Assembly (NCBI GenBank): GCA_020629155.1 | Contig: JAHDDW010000013.1 | Location: 39,653 to 103,652, forward strand | Direction of reading: 5' to 3' | Length of the DNA stretch: 64,000 nucleotides | From: Acidimicrobiales bacterium | GTDB lineage: Bacteria; Actinomycetota; Acidimicrobiia; Acidimicrobiales; SZUA-35 | Program-made: the position numbers and the translations under genes | In this document: positions 26,469-34,887 of the stretch, piece after piece | Layout of the letters: every line of letters begins with the position of its first letter | How positions within the stretch are numbered: position 1 is the stretch's first letter | Notes under the pieces: model-generated | What the model was told of the DNA's origin: nothing | The model's input: only the letters and a program-made list of their open reading frames with translations | Databases searched by the model: none

Positions 26469-27764
26469 TTATCGACTAGTTGCAAGAACCGAAACTTTGC
26501 CAGAAAGCTCGACTATATACAGCTCACCATCTGCGCCTTCACCGAATGAAACAACTTGTGACCCTTTACGATCTGTTGCAAGCCTGCCGACTATCGTTTC
26601 GCCTGAGGCTTGGCGTGTTAACCCAATCAAATCGCCAGTACAAAAATCGCTATATACATACGTGCCTTGCAAGCTTTGTATAGTTTCGCCTCGATAGACA
26701 TACCCTCCAGTTACTGAACAACCAGCGTCACGACCATAGACATGCAGTGGGTCCACCAAGTCAGCCACGTTTCCTTGCCCGCCTTCAAACGGTTCGTTAC
26801 CTTCACGTCTATTCCAACCAAGGTTGCTTCCTTTACCAGCCGCGCCGTCTATGTTTGGAAGAAAGTCGATCTCTTCAAGTTTGTTTTGTCCAACATCGCC
26901 AATCCAAAGATCGCCTGTTTGCGAGTCGAAGGAGAAACGCCATGGATTGCGCAGCCCATAACTCCACACTTCGCCTGCACCCTCGCTAGAAACAAAGGGG
27001 TTATCTGCAGGAACACTATATTGTTTGCCGTCAGACTGAACATCTGGGTTGATGCGAAGAATAGATCCTAGAAGGGTCTCCTTATTTTGGCCATTGCCTT
27101 GCGGATCGGCCTGACTGCCACCGTCGCCTAAACCTATATAAAGAAACCCATCGCTATGAGCTACCAGCTGGCCGCCGTTATGATTCGAAAAGGGTTGGTC
27201 TACTTCTAGAAGAATCCGTTCAGAAGAAGCATCAGCTGTCCCTGTGGAAGCGTCAAAGGCAAACTCGGCGATAACGCTACCGCCGTCTTTATTTGTGTAA
27301 TGCGTATAAAGTTTTTTGCCATCCAACGAAAAATCTATTGAAAGCAATCCGCCTTCACCGTCAGTGGTGATCTTGTCAGTTATATCAAGTGAAGGACCAG
27401 CGACGTCAAACTCATCACCTGTCTTAGTTAACCGTTGCATCCGACCGCCGCGTTCGGCAACCCAAAGGTCGCTGCTTGTAGGCAGCGACGCTATTGCTAT
27501 CGGGTTAGACAACGTTGCTATTTCAAGAAGTTCAAACCTTTTGGCAGTCCATTCGTCAGTGCCATACTGTTGGCTAGCAATAACCTGGCTCGTTGCAGTT
27601 GTCGACAAGTCGCCATCAGGCGCCTCTGTCGATGAAACAGCAGTTGTAACAGGCTGCAGAATAAGCGTTGTTTGCTGCAACGGGTCGGCCGAAGAATCAA
27701 CATCTGACGTGCAGCTAGCAGCAATAAAACCAGTAGCAACCACTAGCAAAAAAAGTTTCTTCAT
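26469..27764 (-). CDS. PQQ-type glucose/sorbosone dehydrogenase-like lipoprotein
   Basis: Exported beta-propeller enzyme of 431 residues. The signal peptide carries a lipobox (FIAASC). A Thr/Ser-rich linker follows to residue about 85. The propeller then shows LWVAERGGRM, NHNGGQLVAHSDGFLYIGLGDGG, YGLRNPWRFSFD, LWIGDVGQNKLEEID and GGYVYRGETI, signatures of soluble aldose-sugar dehydrogenases that use PQQ and calcium. ATG 27764 (MKKLFLL) is chosen over one 57 nt earlier because it starts the signal peptide and has AAGG upstream. No PQQ synthesis genes are visible. Confidence 0.85.
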   Translation of the reverse strand: MKKLFLLVVATGFIAASCTSDVDSSADPLQQTTLILQPVTTAVSSTEAPDGDLSTTATSQVIASQQYGTDEWTAKRFELLEIATLSNPIAIASLPTSSDLWVAERGGRMQRLTKTGDEFDVAGPSLDITDKITTDGEGGLLSIDFSLDGKKLYTHYTNKDGGSVIAEFAFDASTGTADASSERILLEVDQPFSNHNGGQLVAHSDGFLYIGLGDGGSQADPQGNGQNKETLLGSILRINPDVQSDGKQYSVPADNPFVSSEGAGEVWSYGLRNPWRFSFDSQTGDLWIGDVGQNKLEEIDFLPNIDGAAGKGSNLGWNRREGNEPFEGGQGNVADLVDPLHVYGRDAGCSVTGGYVYRGETIQSLQGTYVYSDFCTGDLIGLTRQASGETIVGRLATDRKGSQVVSFGEGADGELYIVELSGKVSVLATSR

Positions 27765-27787
27765 AGGTACGCCTTCTAGTAGATGTA

Positions 27788-29317
27788 CTACTCTTTGCGG
27801 AGCAATGGAAAGATTTGGCATTCACGCAGGCTTTTATCCATGAAGAACGAAAAGACGCGCTCGCTCATGCCAAAGCCAACGGCTGGCGGCATGCCATATT
27901 CTAACATTTCAACAAATTCATAATCTGCTTCTTGCGCCTCATCATCGCCAGCGTCACGCATGCGCTGCTGCTCCTCGAAACGTTCAAGCTGATCAACAGG
28001 ATCGTTTAATTCGCTATAGCCGTTGCCTAACTCGCTACCAGCAATAAGCACATGGAAACGCTCAACAACATTTTCGGTGCCTGGTTTGCGTTTCGCTAGC
28101 GGCGACAGTTCAAACGGCTCGTTGATTAAGAAACCAGGTCCAGTGATTTCACGACGACAAACTTTCCACAAACGATCGATTAAGCGAGGTCTTGTTTCGG
28201 CTTCATCTTTGAAACGATCGCCACTTTTTTCTAACGCAATTTTGAGCTCATCGTCAGAAGCAGTCGCAATGTTCACGCCAGTATATTTTTCGATAGTTTC
28301 GGTGTAGTCATAGAATTTCCACTCGCCAGCTAAATCGACTTCATGAGCAGTGCCAAAACGTTCCATAGTAAACTTCTGTGTGCCGAATGCCTGTTGTGCA
28401 ACATGGCGGAACATATCTCGAACCAGTTCCATTCCTTTTTCATAGTTCGCATACGCCCAATAAAATTCCATCTGCTCGTAGTCGTTAGCGTGCTCACGGC
28501 TCTGATTTTCGTTACGGAACTGACGGCCGATTTCAAAAGTTTTTTCAAGACCTCCAGCAAGAAGACGTTTCTGCCAAAGCTCACCCATGGAAATTCGTAG
28601 CGAAACTTGCGTGTCTAAAAAATTATGATGGGTCACAAACGGGGCTGCGTCTCCCCCACCTGTTGTGTGCTCCAAAATAGGGGTAGCAACTTCAACAAAG
28701 TTACGCTCGTCGAGAAACCCGCGAACAGCTTTCCAAAACGCAGCCTTTTTGTAGATCATTTCTTGCACATCGCGATGCAACAAAATATCGAGATAGCGTT
28801 TACGAAGCAGCGTATCTTCATTTTTCAGCCCTGCGTGTTTCTCAGGTAATGGACGTAACGACTTACTGATAATCCGAAACTTTTTCGCTAGAACAGTCGG
28901 TTCCCCAACTTTCGTCACGATACGTTCACCTTCGATATGAACAAAGTCGCCAACGTCCAGATTTTTGAGTAGAAATTTGTATGCAGGCTCAGGAAGCTCG
29001 GGCTCGTCTAACACTTTTTTAGAGAGCATAAACTGAATGTCGCCGCTCTCGTCATGCAAATGGCCGAAACTTACATTGCCCATCGTGCGAGTTGACATAA
29101 CACGGCCAGCTATCGCGACGCTTGTTCCTTCTTCAGCTGCTAAGGCTTCACTCGTCGCAATTTTTTCGAATGGTCCAGCAGGATATGGCTCAACCCCAGC
29201 GTCGCGCAAAGCCTTACTTTTTTCTAGACGCACTGCCTTTACAGAAGCGAGCACAGACGATTCATCAGCCTCTGTTGTCGATTCCGCATCAGCGGTGGCG
29301 TTACTATTTTCAGACAC
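27788..29317 (-). CDS. lysS: Lysyl-tRNA synthetase, class II
   Basis: Charges tRNA-Lys; 509 residues. The N-terminal 25 residues are a Ser/Thr/Glu-rich extension. The OB-fold anticodon domain (about 60-170) contains VAIAGRVMSTRTMGNVSF. Class II motif 2 is seen in FRNENQSREHANDYEQMEFYWAY and motif 3 in GMPPAVGFGMSERVFSFF near the C-terminus, ending IFPLLRKE. It is 23 nt upstream of the sugar dehydrogenase gene on the same strand. The 157 nt before its start contain nothing I can identify. Confidence 0.95.
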   Translation of the reverse strand: MSENSNATADAESTTEADESSVLASVKAVRLEKSKALRDAGVEPYPAGPFEKIATSEALAAEEGTSVAIAGRVMSTRTMGNVSFGHLHDESGDIQFMLSKKVLDEPELPEPAYKFLLKNLDVGDFVHIEGERIVTKVGEPTVLAKKFRIISKSLRPLPEKHAGLKNEDTLLRKRYLDILLHRDVQEMIYKKAAFWKAVRGFLDERNFVEVATPILEHTTGGGDAAPFVTHHNFLDTQVSLRISMGELWQKRLLAGGLEKTFEIGRQFRNENQSREHANDYEQMEFYWAYANYEKGMELVRDMFRHVAQQAFGTQKFTMERFGTAHEVDLAGEWKFYDYTETIEKYTGVNIATASDDELKIALEKSGDRFKDEAETRPRLIDRLWKVCRREITGPGFLINEPFELSPLAKRKPGTENVVERFHVLIAGSELGNGYSELNDPVDQLERFEEQQRMRDAGDDEAQEADYEFVEMLEYGMPPAVGFGMSERVFSFFMDKSLRECQIFPLLRKE

Positions 29318-29474
29318 AAAAATTTCCTTCTATTTATTTCTTCTCAAAAAAATTGAGGCAGAACCCTTCAACTGCTTCAACCCAACATATCCAACAAAGT
29401 ATTAGTACCGACGAACTAACGTTAAAAGCTGCACATCAGCGATCTATAGGTCAGCCATTTAGCAGGCCAAGTTG

Positions 29475-31535
29475 CTAAAAGTCCCCTAACAATTGCCCTT
29501 CAGTAATTTCGACCCCTGCTAGCACTTCAGGTATCACAAACGATTTCATAGCTTCTTCCTCAGCAGGGTCAACTAGCAACACAACACTCGCAGCTGCAGA
29601 TCCTTCACTCATTGAATAAACAAGCGCTAGCTGGTCTTGTGCTGTCACCGCTTGAGCAGCCTGCCACGTTCGACCTTCTGATTCGACAACGCCAGCGGCT
29701 GTAAGATCTTTTAAGCCTAGCCCAGGTAACAGATCGGCCACTGACGAGCCTTCAATTCGCGGATGCGCCAAAACCAAAAGGTTGGCTTGCGCTAGCACAT
29801 TGGTTTTGTCTTGCAGAAAATAACCTGGCAAGACTTCGTCCCAATCGGCTGGTGCTACACCTGTAAGTGTATGGCCGCCAGGGATTTGCCCTTGCAAGAA
29901 CCCTTTGTCGAATGATTCAAATGCAGGATTTTCTTCTACAGGTGCTGGAAGCCAGTACAACGGATCTATCTCATCAATACAGCCTGTGTCTACGTCATTG
30001 TCGGGAGCGCTAAAGAACTCCAACGCTATTAGCGCGCCACAATCTTGACTCAAAGCAGCGTGCCCAGTGTGTGGAAATGAGAGAACTTGAGAATCTGAAA
30101 GACTTTCTGACACAGACTCGGCGAAACTAAGCGGGGTGATAGGATCATATTCGCCTGCATACAGCAATGTCGGAATGTCACTCTGAAGCTCTTGGACATC
30201 AGATCGATCAGTTTTCCCAGAACCAAGCGCCTCACAAACCTCTTGCGTTGTTTCAAATTCTTCATCATCGACGAAAAATTCATCTAGCTTTTCATTGCCA
30301 CTTTTTCCTTCTTCATAGTCTTCTTTTTCAAGGAAAGCGTACACATCACGACAGAGCACACTTTGATTCATGATCGGATAGATAAATTCCTGATTTTGCA
30401 GCAGCAACGACGTTGACCGCTCTAAAAATCTTGTTTCGCCCTTTTCAAGATCTTCGACAAGCTGAGGTATAGCTGCAGCGGCATCGTCTTGATAAAGCGC
30501 TTGAAACACCATGCCCATAATGTCCTCACCGTTGACAAGAACGTCGCGCTCTACTGTCACGAAACCGTTGAAATCATCAATTGTGAATGTGACAGGATTC
30601 TTATTGGCTGCTTCGAGTACAGCATAAAAACGATTTTCCAAGTCAGGAAACTGTTTGCTACATGCCTGGTCTTCAGCGCATGTAGCAAACAGTCGTTCCA
30701 ACGATTTATCGACAGATTCTGCAACATCGGTGACACTTTCTGTCGGGTCGCTAGGCATCACCGAATCTAGCAAGACAGACACAATCCCATCTGGATGTTG
30801 CCGCATCACAGACTGAGCAAGCCGTGTGCCATAGGAAATACCCAGAACATGCCAAGGCTCGTCGTCATAGAGTGACTGGCGGAGCGCCTCAATATCGTTA
30901 GCTGAAGCTTGTGAGCTAAAAGCTGTGAAATCAATATCGTCTTCTTCTAATTTTTCAATGCAGCCGTCTAGTTCTTCAAGAAATAACTTGTTTGACTCTT
31001 CAACCGTTATATCCTGATCCAACATTTCCAATGTCAACTCGTTCAGAGCGTTACAGGCCAGCTCCTGGCTAGACTCGTTCGCACCTCGTTGAGAAAATAG
31101 CACAAGCGGGTGTTTCTCAGCTAGCTGATACTGCCATGTCTCCTTACCTATAAATTGCAGCGTCCCTAGTGAGTCTCCGCCAGGACCACCTTCAAGGTAC
31201 ACAACCGGCACTGCCTCTTCTGGCGTATTTTCGGTTGTTAAAATAACCGCGCTCAAAGTGATCTCTTCTTCATTGTTTGGATCATCCCAGTCAGCCGGAA
31301 CTACCAACTCAGAACATTGTGAAGAAAAATATGTAGGAACTGTGAAAGAACAAACACGTTTTTCTTCGAAAACAATCCGTTCATTTTCAAAAGCTGTTGC
31401 CAACTGCTTCTGTGATTCTTCCCGCACCTTATCTTGCTCTTGTCGCGATGTATCTTCTTGCGCCTCTTGCGAACTACATGCTGCTGCTAGCAAAGCAAAA
31501 ACTAGACATATCAAACCAAATTTTTTTGTTCTCAT
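29475..31535 (-). CDS. TAP-like alpha/beta-hydrolase lipoprotein (tripeptidyl aminopeptidase type)
   Basis: Exported serine hydrolase of 686 residues. The lipobox LLAAAC follows the signal peptide, then a Gln/Glu-rich linker to about residue 55. The oxyanion region VVYLEGGPGGDS, the nucleophile motif GISYGTRLAQ, the acid in YAGEYDPITPLS and the His in FPHTGHAALS are in the expected order for actinobacterial TAP-type peptidases. A further 170 residues after the hydrolase core have no recognised motif. It probably releases peptides outside the cell. It stands alone on the minus strand. Confidence 0.82.
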   Translation of the reverse strand: MRTKKFGLICLVFALLAAACSSQEAQEDTSRQEQDKVREESQKQLATAFENERIVFEEKRVCSFTVPTYFSSQCSELVVPADWDDPNNEEEITLSAVILTTENTPEEAVPVVYLEGGPGGDSLGTLQFIGKETWQYQLAEKHPLVLFSQRGANESSQELACNALNELTLEMLDQDITVEESNKLFLEELDGCIEKLEEDDIDFTAFSSQASANDIEALRQSLYDDEPWHVLGISYGTRLAQSVMRQHPDGIVSVLLDSVMPSDPTESVTDVAESVDKSLERLFATCAEDQACSKQFPDLENRFYAVLEAANKNPVTFTIDDFNGFVTVERDVLVNGEDIMGMVFQALYQDDAAAAIPQLVEDLEKGETRFLERSTSLLLQNQEFIYPIMNQSVLCRDVYAFLEKEDYEEGKSGNEKLDEFFVDDEEFETTQEVCEALGSGKTDRSDVQELQSDIPTLLYAGEYDPITPLSFAESVSESLSDSQVLSFPHTGHAALSQDCGALIALEFFSAPDNDVDTGCIDEIDPLYWLPAPVEENPAFESFDKGFLQGQIPGGHTLTGVAPADWDEVLPGYFLQDKTNVLAQANLLVLAHPRIEGSSVADLLPGLGLKDLTAAGVVESEGRTWQAAQAVTAQDQLALVYSMSEGSAAASVVLLVDPAEEEAMKSFVIPEVLAGVEITEGQLLGDF

Positions 31536-31720
31536 CTGATGACCTTCCCGAGGCCTATTCTAGTAAAAACTTTACCGTTTAGGAGTAGTTTTCTTCATCC
31601 AGACATCTCTAAAAATGGCAGGGGCCCTCTGCATTTCAGCTTTGCTCGGAACGTTAGCACGCAACTTTAAGCGGTTTCCGTTAGAGCGGTTCAGCAGGAC
31701 ACAATAGGGAGACCCTTACG

Positions 31721-32359
31721 CTAGCTGATCACTAGCGGAAATTTTTCCTCTAATAAACGTTCAGCCATCACAAAAACTGCAAGATAATACCTTTGCACGC
31801 GCGGAATAAAGTTAGTAGAATCTATCGTCAGTTTTTGTGTGATAAATTCTTTCGAATTATCAGCTAGATATGCTTCGACTGTTATTTCTCCAGCATCATT
31901 TGAAAACAGCTGGATTCCTTCCGCAATGGGTACGGAAACGAGACCGTTTACTTCAGATAGTTGAGGATTATAGGTAGTGAGCGGCTCGTCACGACGAGTC
32001 ATATAGACAGATTGATATTCCCGGTTGTAGTAACCTGTTGAATCCCACACCTCGACACGTTCACCTAAATGGTGTAAGTCGTTAAAGTTAAAAAATACGC
32101 CGAGTTCTTCCTCGGCTTCTCGCACCCCCGCAGACGGCACTTCTCCAGCGCCTAAATGGCCCGCTGCACTTACGTCCAACAGGTTCGGAGAATCCTTCGA
32201 AACAGCTGCGCGACGTTGAAACAAAAGGCTCTTGCTTGCACCATCAACTACCCAACAGTGAAATGTTCGATGCCACTGCGCCTCTTTGTGAGCTTGCTCA
32301 CGCTCCATTTCACCTTGGTGAACGAGGTTCGCGTCATAAATGTCAATTAGTTCTGCCAC
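31721..32359 (-). CDS. Nudix hydrolase, isopentenyl-diphosphate-isomerase-like
   Basis: Cytoplasmic protein of 212 residues. The Nudix box GHLGAGEVPSAGVREAEEELGV is complete and follows LLFQRRAAVSKDSPNLLDVS. The N-terminal ELIDIYDANLVHQG and WHRTFHCWVVDG are typical of the IDI-like Nudix group that includes many proteins of unknown substrate. True IDI activity would need the Cys and Glu pair of type I enzymes, which is not evident here. It is 26 nt downstream of the DUF427 gene on the same strand. Confidence 0.82.
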   Translation of the reverse strand: MAELIDIYDANLVHQGEMEREQAHKEAQWHRTFHCWVVDGASKSLLFQRRAAVSKDSPNLLDVSAAGHLGAGEVPSAGVREAEEELGVFFNFNDLHHLGERVEVWDSTGYYNREYQSVYMTRRDEPLTTYNPQLSEVNGLVSVPIAEGIQLFSNDAGEITVEAYLADNSKEFITQKLTIDSTNFIPRVQRYYLAVFVMAERLLEEKFPLVIS

Positions 32360-32385
32360 TCATAACAGTGTACGGTAGCTCTGTG

Positions 32386-32697
32386 CTATTCGACGGTCAC
32401 TTCAGGGTAGAACGCAACATGATCTTTAATCGAGGCGGCGTCCTCAGAAGGAGTGTGATACGTCCACGCCTTATTTGTTAACACCAAATCGCCAGCTTCG
32501 ATAGTGTAATAATTGGCTTCCCCTTTCCAAGGACAACCGGTTGTGAGTTCAGTTTCATTGAAGTAATCCCAATTCACTGAAGCTGGAGGGAAATAGTGGT
32601 TTCCTTCGACAACAACAGTTTCATCTGATTCAGCAAGAACGATATTGTTTACATGTGCTCTAGTCATAGCATTACCAACACCACGCTTTGTAGACAT
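32386..32697 (-). CDS. DUF427 domain protein
   Basis: Small soluble protein of 103 residues. ARAHVNNIVLAESDET-like opening, the VEGNHYFPPASVN segment, TGCPWKGEANYY and the late VAFYPEVTVE are the features of DUF427. The family forms a small beta-barrel of unknown biochemical role, common in actinobacteria. ATG 32697 has GAGGG five bases upstream; a second Met 30 nt later is less well placed. It probably shares a transcript with the Nudix gene downstream. Confidence 0.85.
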   Translation of the reverse strand: MSTKRGVGNAMTRAHVNNIVLAESDETVVVEGNHYFPPASVNWDYFNETELTTGCPWKGEANYYTIEAGDLVLTNKAWTYHTPSEDAASIKDHVAFYPEVTVE

Positions 32698-32843
32698 ATT
32701 CCCTCACTTCAATCTAAGCAATTATACACCTTTGTCTACCATTGGGCAGTTTGGCTTAACCACTATGCGTGCAACTTAGCAATTATTGCGCCAGAATCAA
32801 TGTTGGTGAGGGCCAGAGTATCGAAAGTAAACAAGGGAGCCCA

Positions 32844-33122
32844 ATGACTACAGCAATTTCTTCTCACATATCAAAGTTCAAATCTACTTTGGGTATGGAT
32901 AAAACGCTAGACCCAACTATGCCATTGTCTAAAGAAGAACTATGCCTTGGCGTGCTTGGTCTTTCACCTCATGCTTCACAAGAAGAAATTGACGCGGCCT
33001 ATGCCCACCTTGTTGCTGATATAACGCCAGGCACAAACGCTGAGCATGCCAAAGTCAGTTATGCACAGCAGCTTCTTAGCGAAGTTCAAAGCGCCTACAA
33101 CTGGCTTGCTACAGCAGCTTAG
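32844..33122 (+). CDS. Small J-domain-like protein lacking HPD
   Basis: Protein of 92 residues. LGVLGLSPHASQEEIDAAYAHLVADI resembles helices I-II of a DnaJ J-domain, and QLLSEVQSAYNWLATA resembles helix III. The HPD loop needed to stimulate Hsp70 is replaced by DITPG, so it is more likely an adaptor than a cochaperone. ATG 32844 has AGGGAG five to six bases upstream. The last 4 nt overlap the convergent MFS gene. Assignment is by helix pattern only. Confidence 0.6.
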   Translation: MTTAISSHISKFKSTLGMDKTLDPTMPLSKEELCLGVLGLSPHASQEEIDAAYAHLVADITPGTNAEHAKVSYAQQLLSEVQSAYNWLATAA

Positions 33123-34336
33123 AACAGTGCTCGTCTAGTTTTTGCTTGCGACCATAGATAAGAAACAAGGCCAAGTAGCATCATTACGGCAACAGCTCCT
33201 GCAGCCGATTTGATTTGCGCCTTTCCAGCGACACTGAGAAAAATAACTACACATACATACGGCAACGTCTGCACGAATGTCAGCGTTGATAGCACTGTTG
33301 CTCGTTCTTGACTATCGATCTTTTCGTTGAGAATCGTGGAAATCCACACTCTTGAAAGGTTTCTAGTAATAGCTGTACCACACAAGAAAATTCCGCCCAA
33401 CAAAACCGAGTTTGACGTAACGCCTGCCAAGATCCAGAACGCTGCTGATCCGACAAGAAGACTTATGATCCCTAGGCGGTCGCCCATTTTTTGGCGAATC
33501 GCACCGAACACATAGAGCAACGGTGTAGCCACAAGCAACGCAAAAGCAATGCCGTACCCTAAAGTTTCGCCGTCATAGGTGAAGGTTTCTAACAACGGTG
33601 TGCGCAACGCACCGTTAATAGACAATGTAAATCCAGAACCCAAAATAATTAGCGAGACCGAAAGCCAACGTAGTCTCGGAGAAAAAAGAATATGGAATCC
33701 TTTACTAGTCTGTGTAAGAAAGTTGCGAAAACCTGCGTCTGAGGATTCCTGTATTGTTGGCTCTCTCATCGAGAGACATACCAAGGCTCCACAACCCATT
33801 GTGAACGCTGTCATCGTCATAGGCAACACGGGATGCAGCACCCAAAGCAGACCACCAGATCCAATTGCAACAACAGCACAAAAGACAGACAATGTCGCCG
33901 CTTTGCCCCATATCTGATCGAAGAAGTTTTCTTTTCTAGCTTCAGCCAAAGAATCATAGGTGATGGCTTCGAGAGAACCGCTCACAAGCGAAACTCCTGC
34001 GATAACAATAACACGGCCTATCAGAAAAAATACGCCATGGAAAGCGCCTAACAGAAACAGAATCGAACCAATTGATTTCAGTGCGAAACCAGCAGCTGCG
34101 CTCTGTTTTCTGCCGAATAAGTCGGCTATAGCCCCAGAAGGAACTTCGACGGCCATGCCAGTGATCATTGCGATAATTTCGACTACCAGAATCAATGCAA
34201 GTGAAACATACTTTTCGGCATAGAAAACCCAGCTTGAAGCTGCAAACCATGAGATCAGAAAAATATGCGCAATATAGACATAGCGAATATTGCGGACGCC
34301 ATAGGTCGGGAAAAATGAAGCTATCTGATTTCTCAC
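33119..34336 (-). CDS. Major facilitator superfamily transporter
   Basis: Membrane protein of 405 residues with about 12 helices. The loop after helix 2 reads VPSGAIADLFGRKQSAAAGF, the MFS motif A variant typical of drug or multi-ligand exporters. The central loop (about residues 190-215) is polar. Substrate unknown. The start overlaps the stop of rnhA by 4 nt (ATGA), so the two are co-translated. The 3' end overlaps the J-like gene by 4 nt on the opposite strand. Confidence 0.85.
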   Translation of the reverse strand: MRNQIASFFPTYGVRNIRYVYIAHIFLISWFAASSWVFYAEKYVSLALILVVEIIAMITGMAVEVPSGAIADLFGRKQSAAAGFALKSIGSILFLLGAFHGVFFLIGRVIVIAGVSLVSGSLEAITYDSLAEARKENFFDQIWGKAATLSVFCAVVAIGSGGLLWVLHPVLPMTMTAFTMGCGALVCLSMREPTIQESSDAGFRNFLTQTSKGFHILFSPRLRWLSVSLIILGSGFTLSINGALRTPLLETFTYDGETLGYGIAFALLVATPLLYVFGAIRQKMGDRLGIISLLVGSAAFWILAGVTSNSVLLGGIFLCGTAITRNLSRVWISTILNEKIDSQERATVLSTLTFVQTLPYVCVVIFLSVAGKAQIKSAAGAVAVMMLLGLVSYLWSQAKTRRALF

Positions 34337-34761
34337 GTAGCGGCTTGGATTTTTTTCACTTCATCGACCGCCATTTGGTCGACAAGGTCATTCATTTTGT
34401 TGCCCGAGTGGCCTTTCACCCAGAAGAAACTAAGCTCATCTCGACGTTCAAGATACAGCTCGATTAACGGCTCCCAAAGATCGCGGTTCGCCACTGGTTT
34501 CTTCGCAGAATTTTTCCATCCACGTTTTAGCCAACCTTTATACCAACCATCATTGAAACATTTCACCACATAGGTCGAGTCTGAATAGATTTCAACCGCA
34601 CCCGACAAAGCCTTAACCGCTTCAAGCACGGCTTGCAGCTCCATACGTTGGTTTGTGCTGTGCGTTGCGCCACCGCTGCCTGAGGGGCCATCTTCAACAG
34701 CCCACGCCCACCCCCCTGGTCCTGGGTTACCTGAACATGCACCATCTGTAAAAACTTTCAC
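34333..34761 (-). CDS. rnhA: Ribonuclease HI
   Basis: Degrades the RNA strand of RNA-DNA hybrids; 142 residues. The catalytic acids appear as FTDGACSGNPGPGGWAW, QRMELQAVLEAV, IYSDSTYVV and near VDQMAVDEV, i.e. the complete D-E-D-D set. GWKNSAKKPVANRDLW is the basic handle region. It is divergent from aceE with a 126-nt shared upstream region and overlaps the MFS gene by 4 nt. Confidence 0.95.
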   Translation of the reverse strand: MKVFTDGACSGNPGPGGWAWAVEDGPSGSGGATHSTNQRMELQAVLEAVKALSGAVEIYSDSTYVVKCFNDGWYKGWLKRGWKNSAKKPVANRDLWEPLIELYLERRDELSFFWVKGHSGNKMNDLVDQMAVDEVKKIQAAT

Positions 34762-34887
34762 ACCGTAAGGCTACTTTCAAAGCGAAGCAATGACTTAGGA
34801 AACCGTAAAAAGGTTACAAATTAGGTGATAAATATTAAATAGTCAATACGGTAGCAATTTGCTTTGTTACAGCTGCACAATAGAGAC

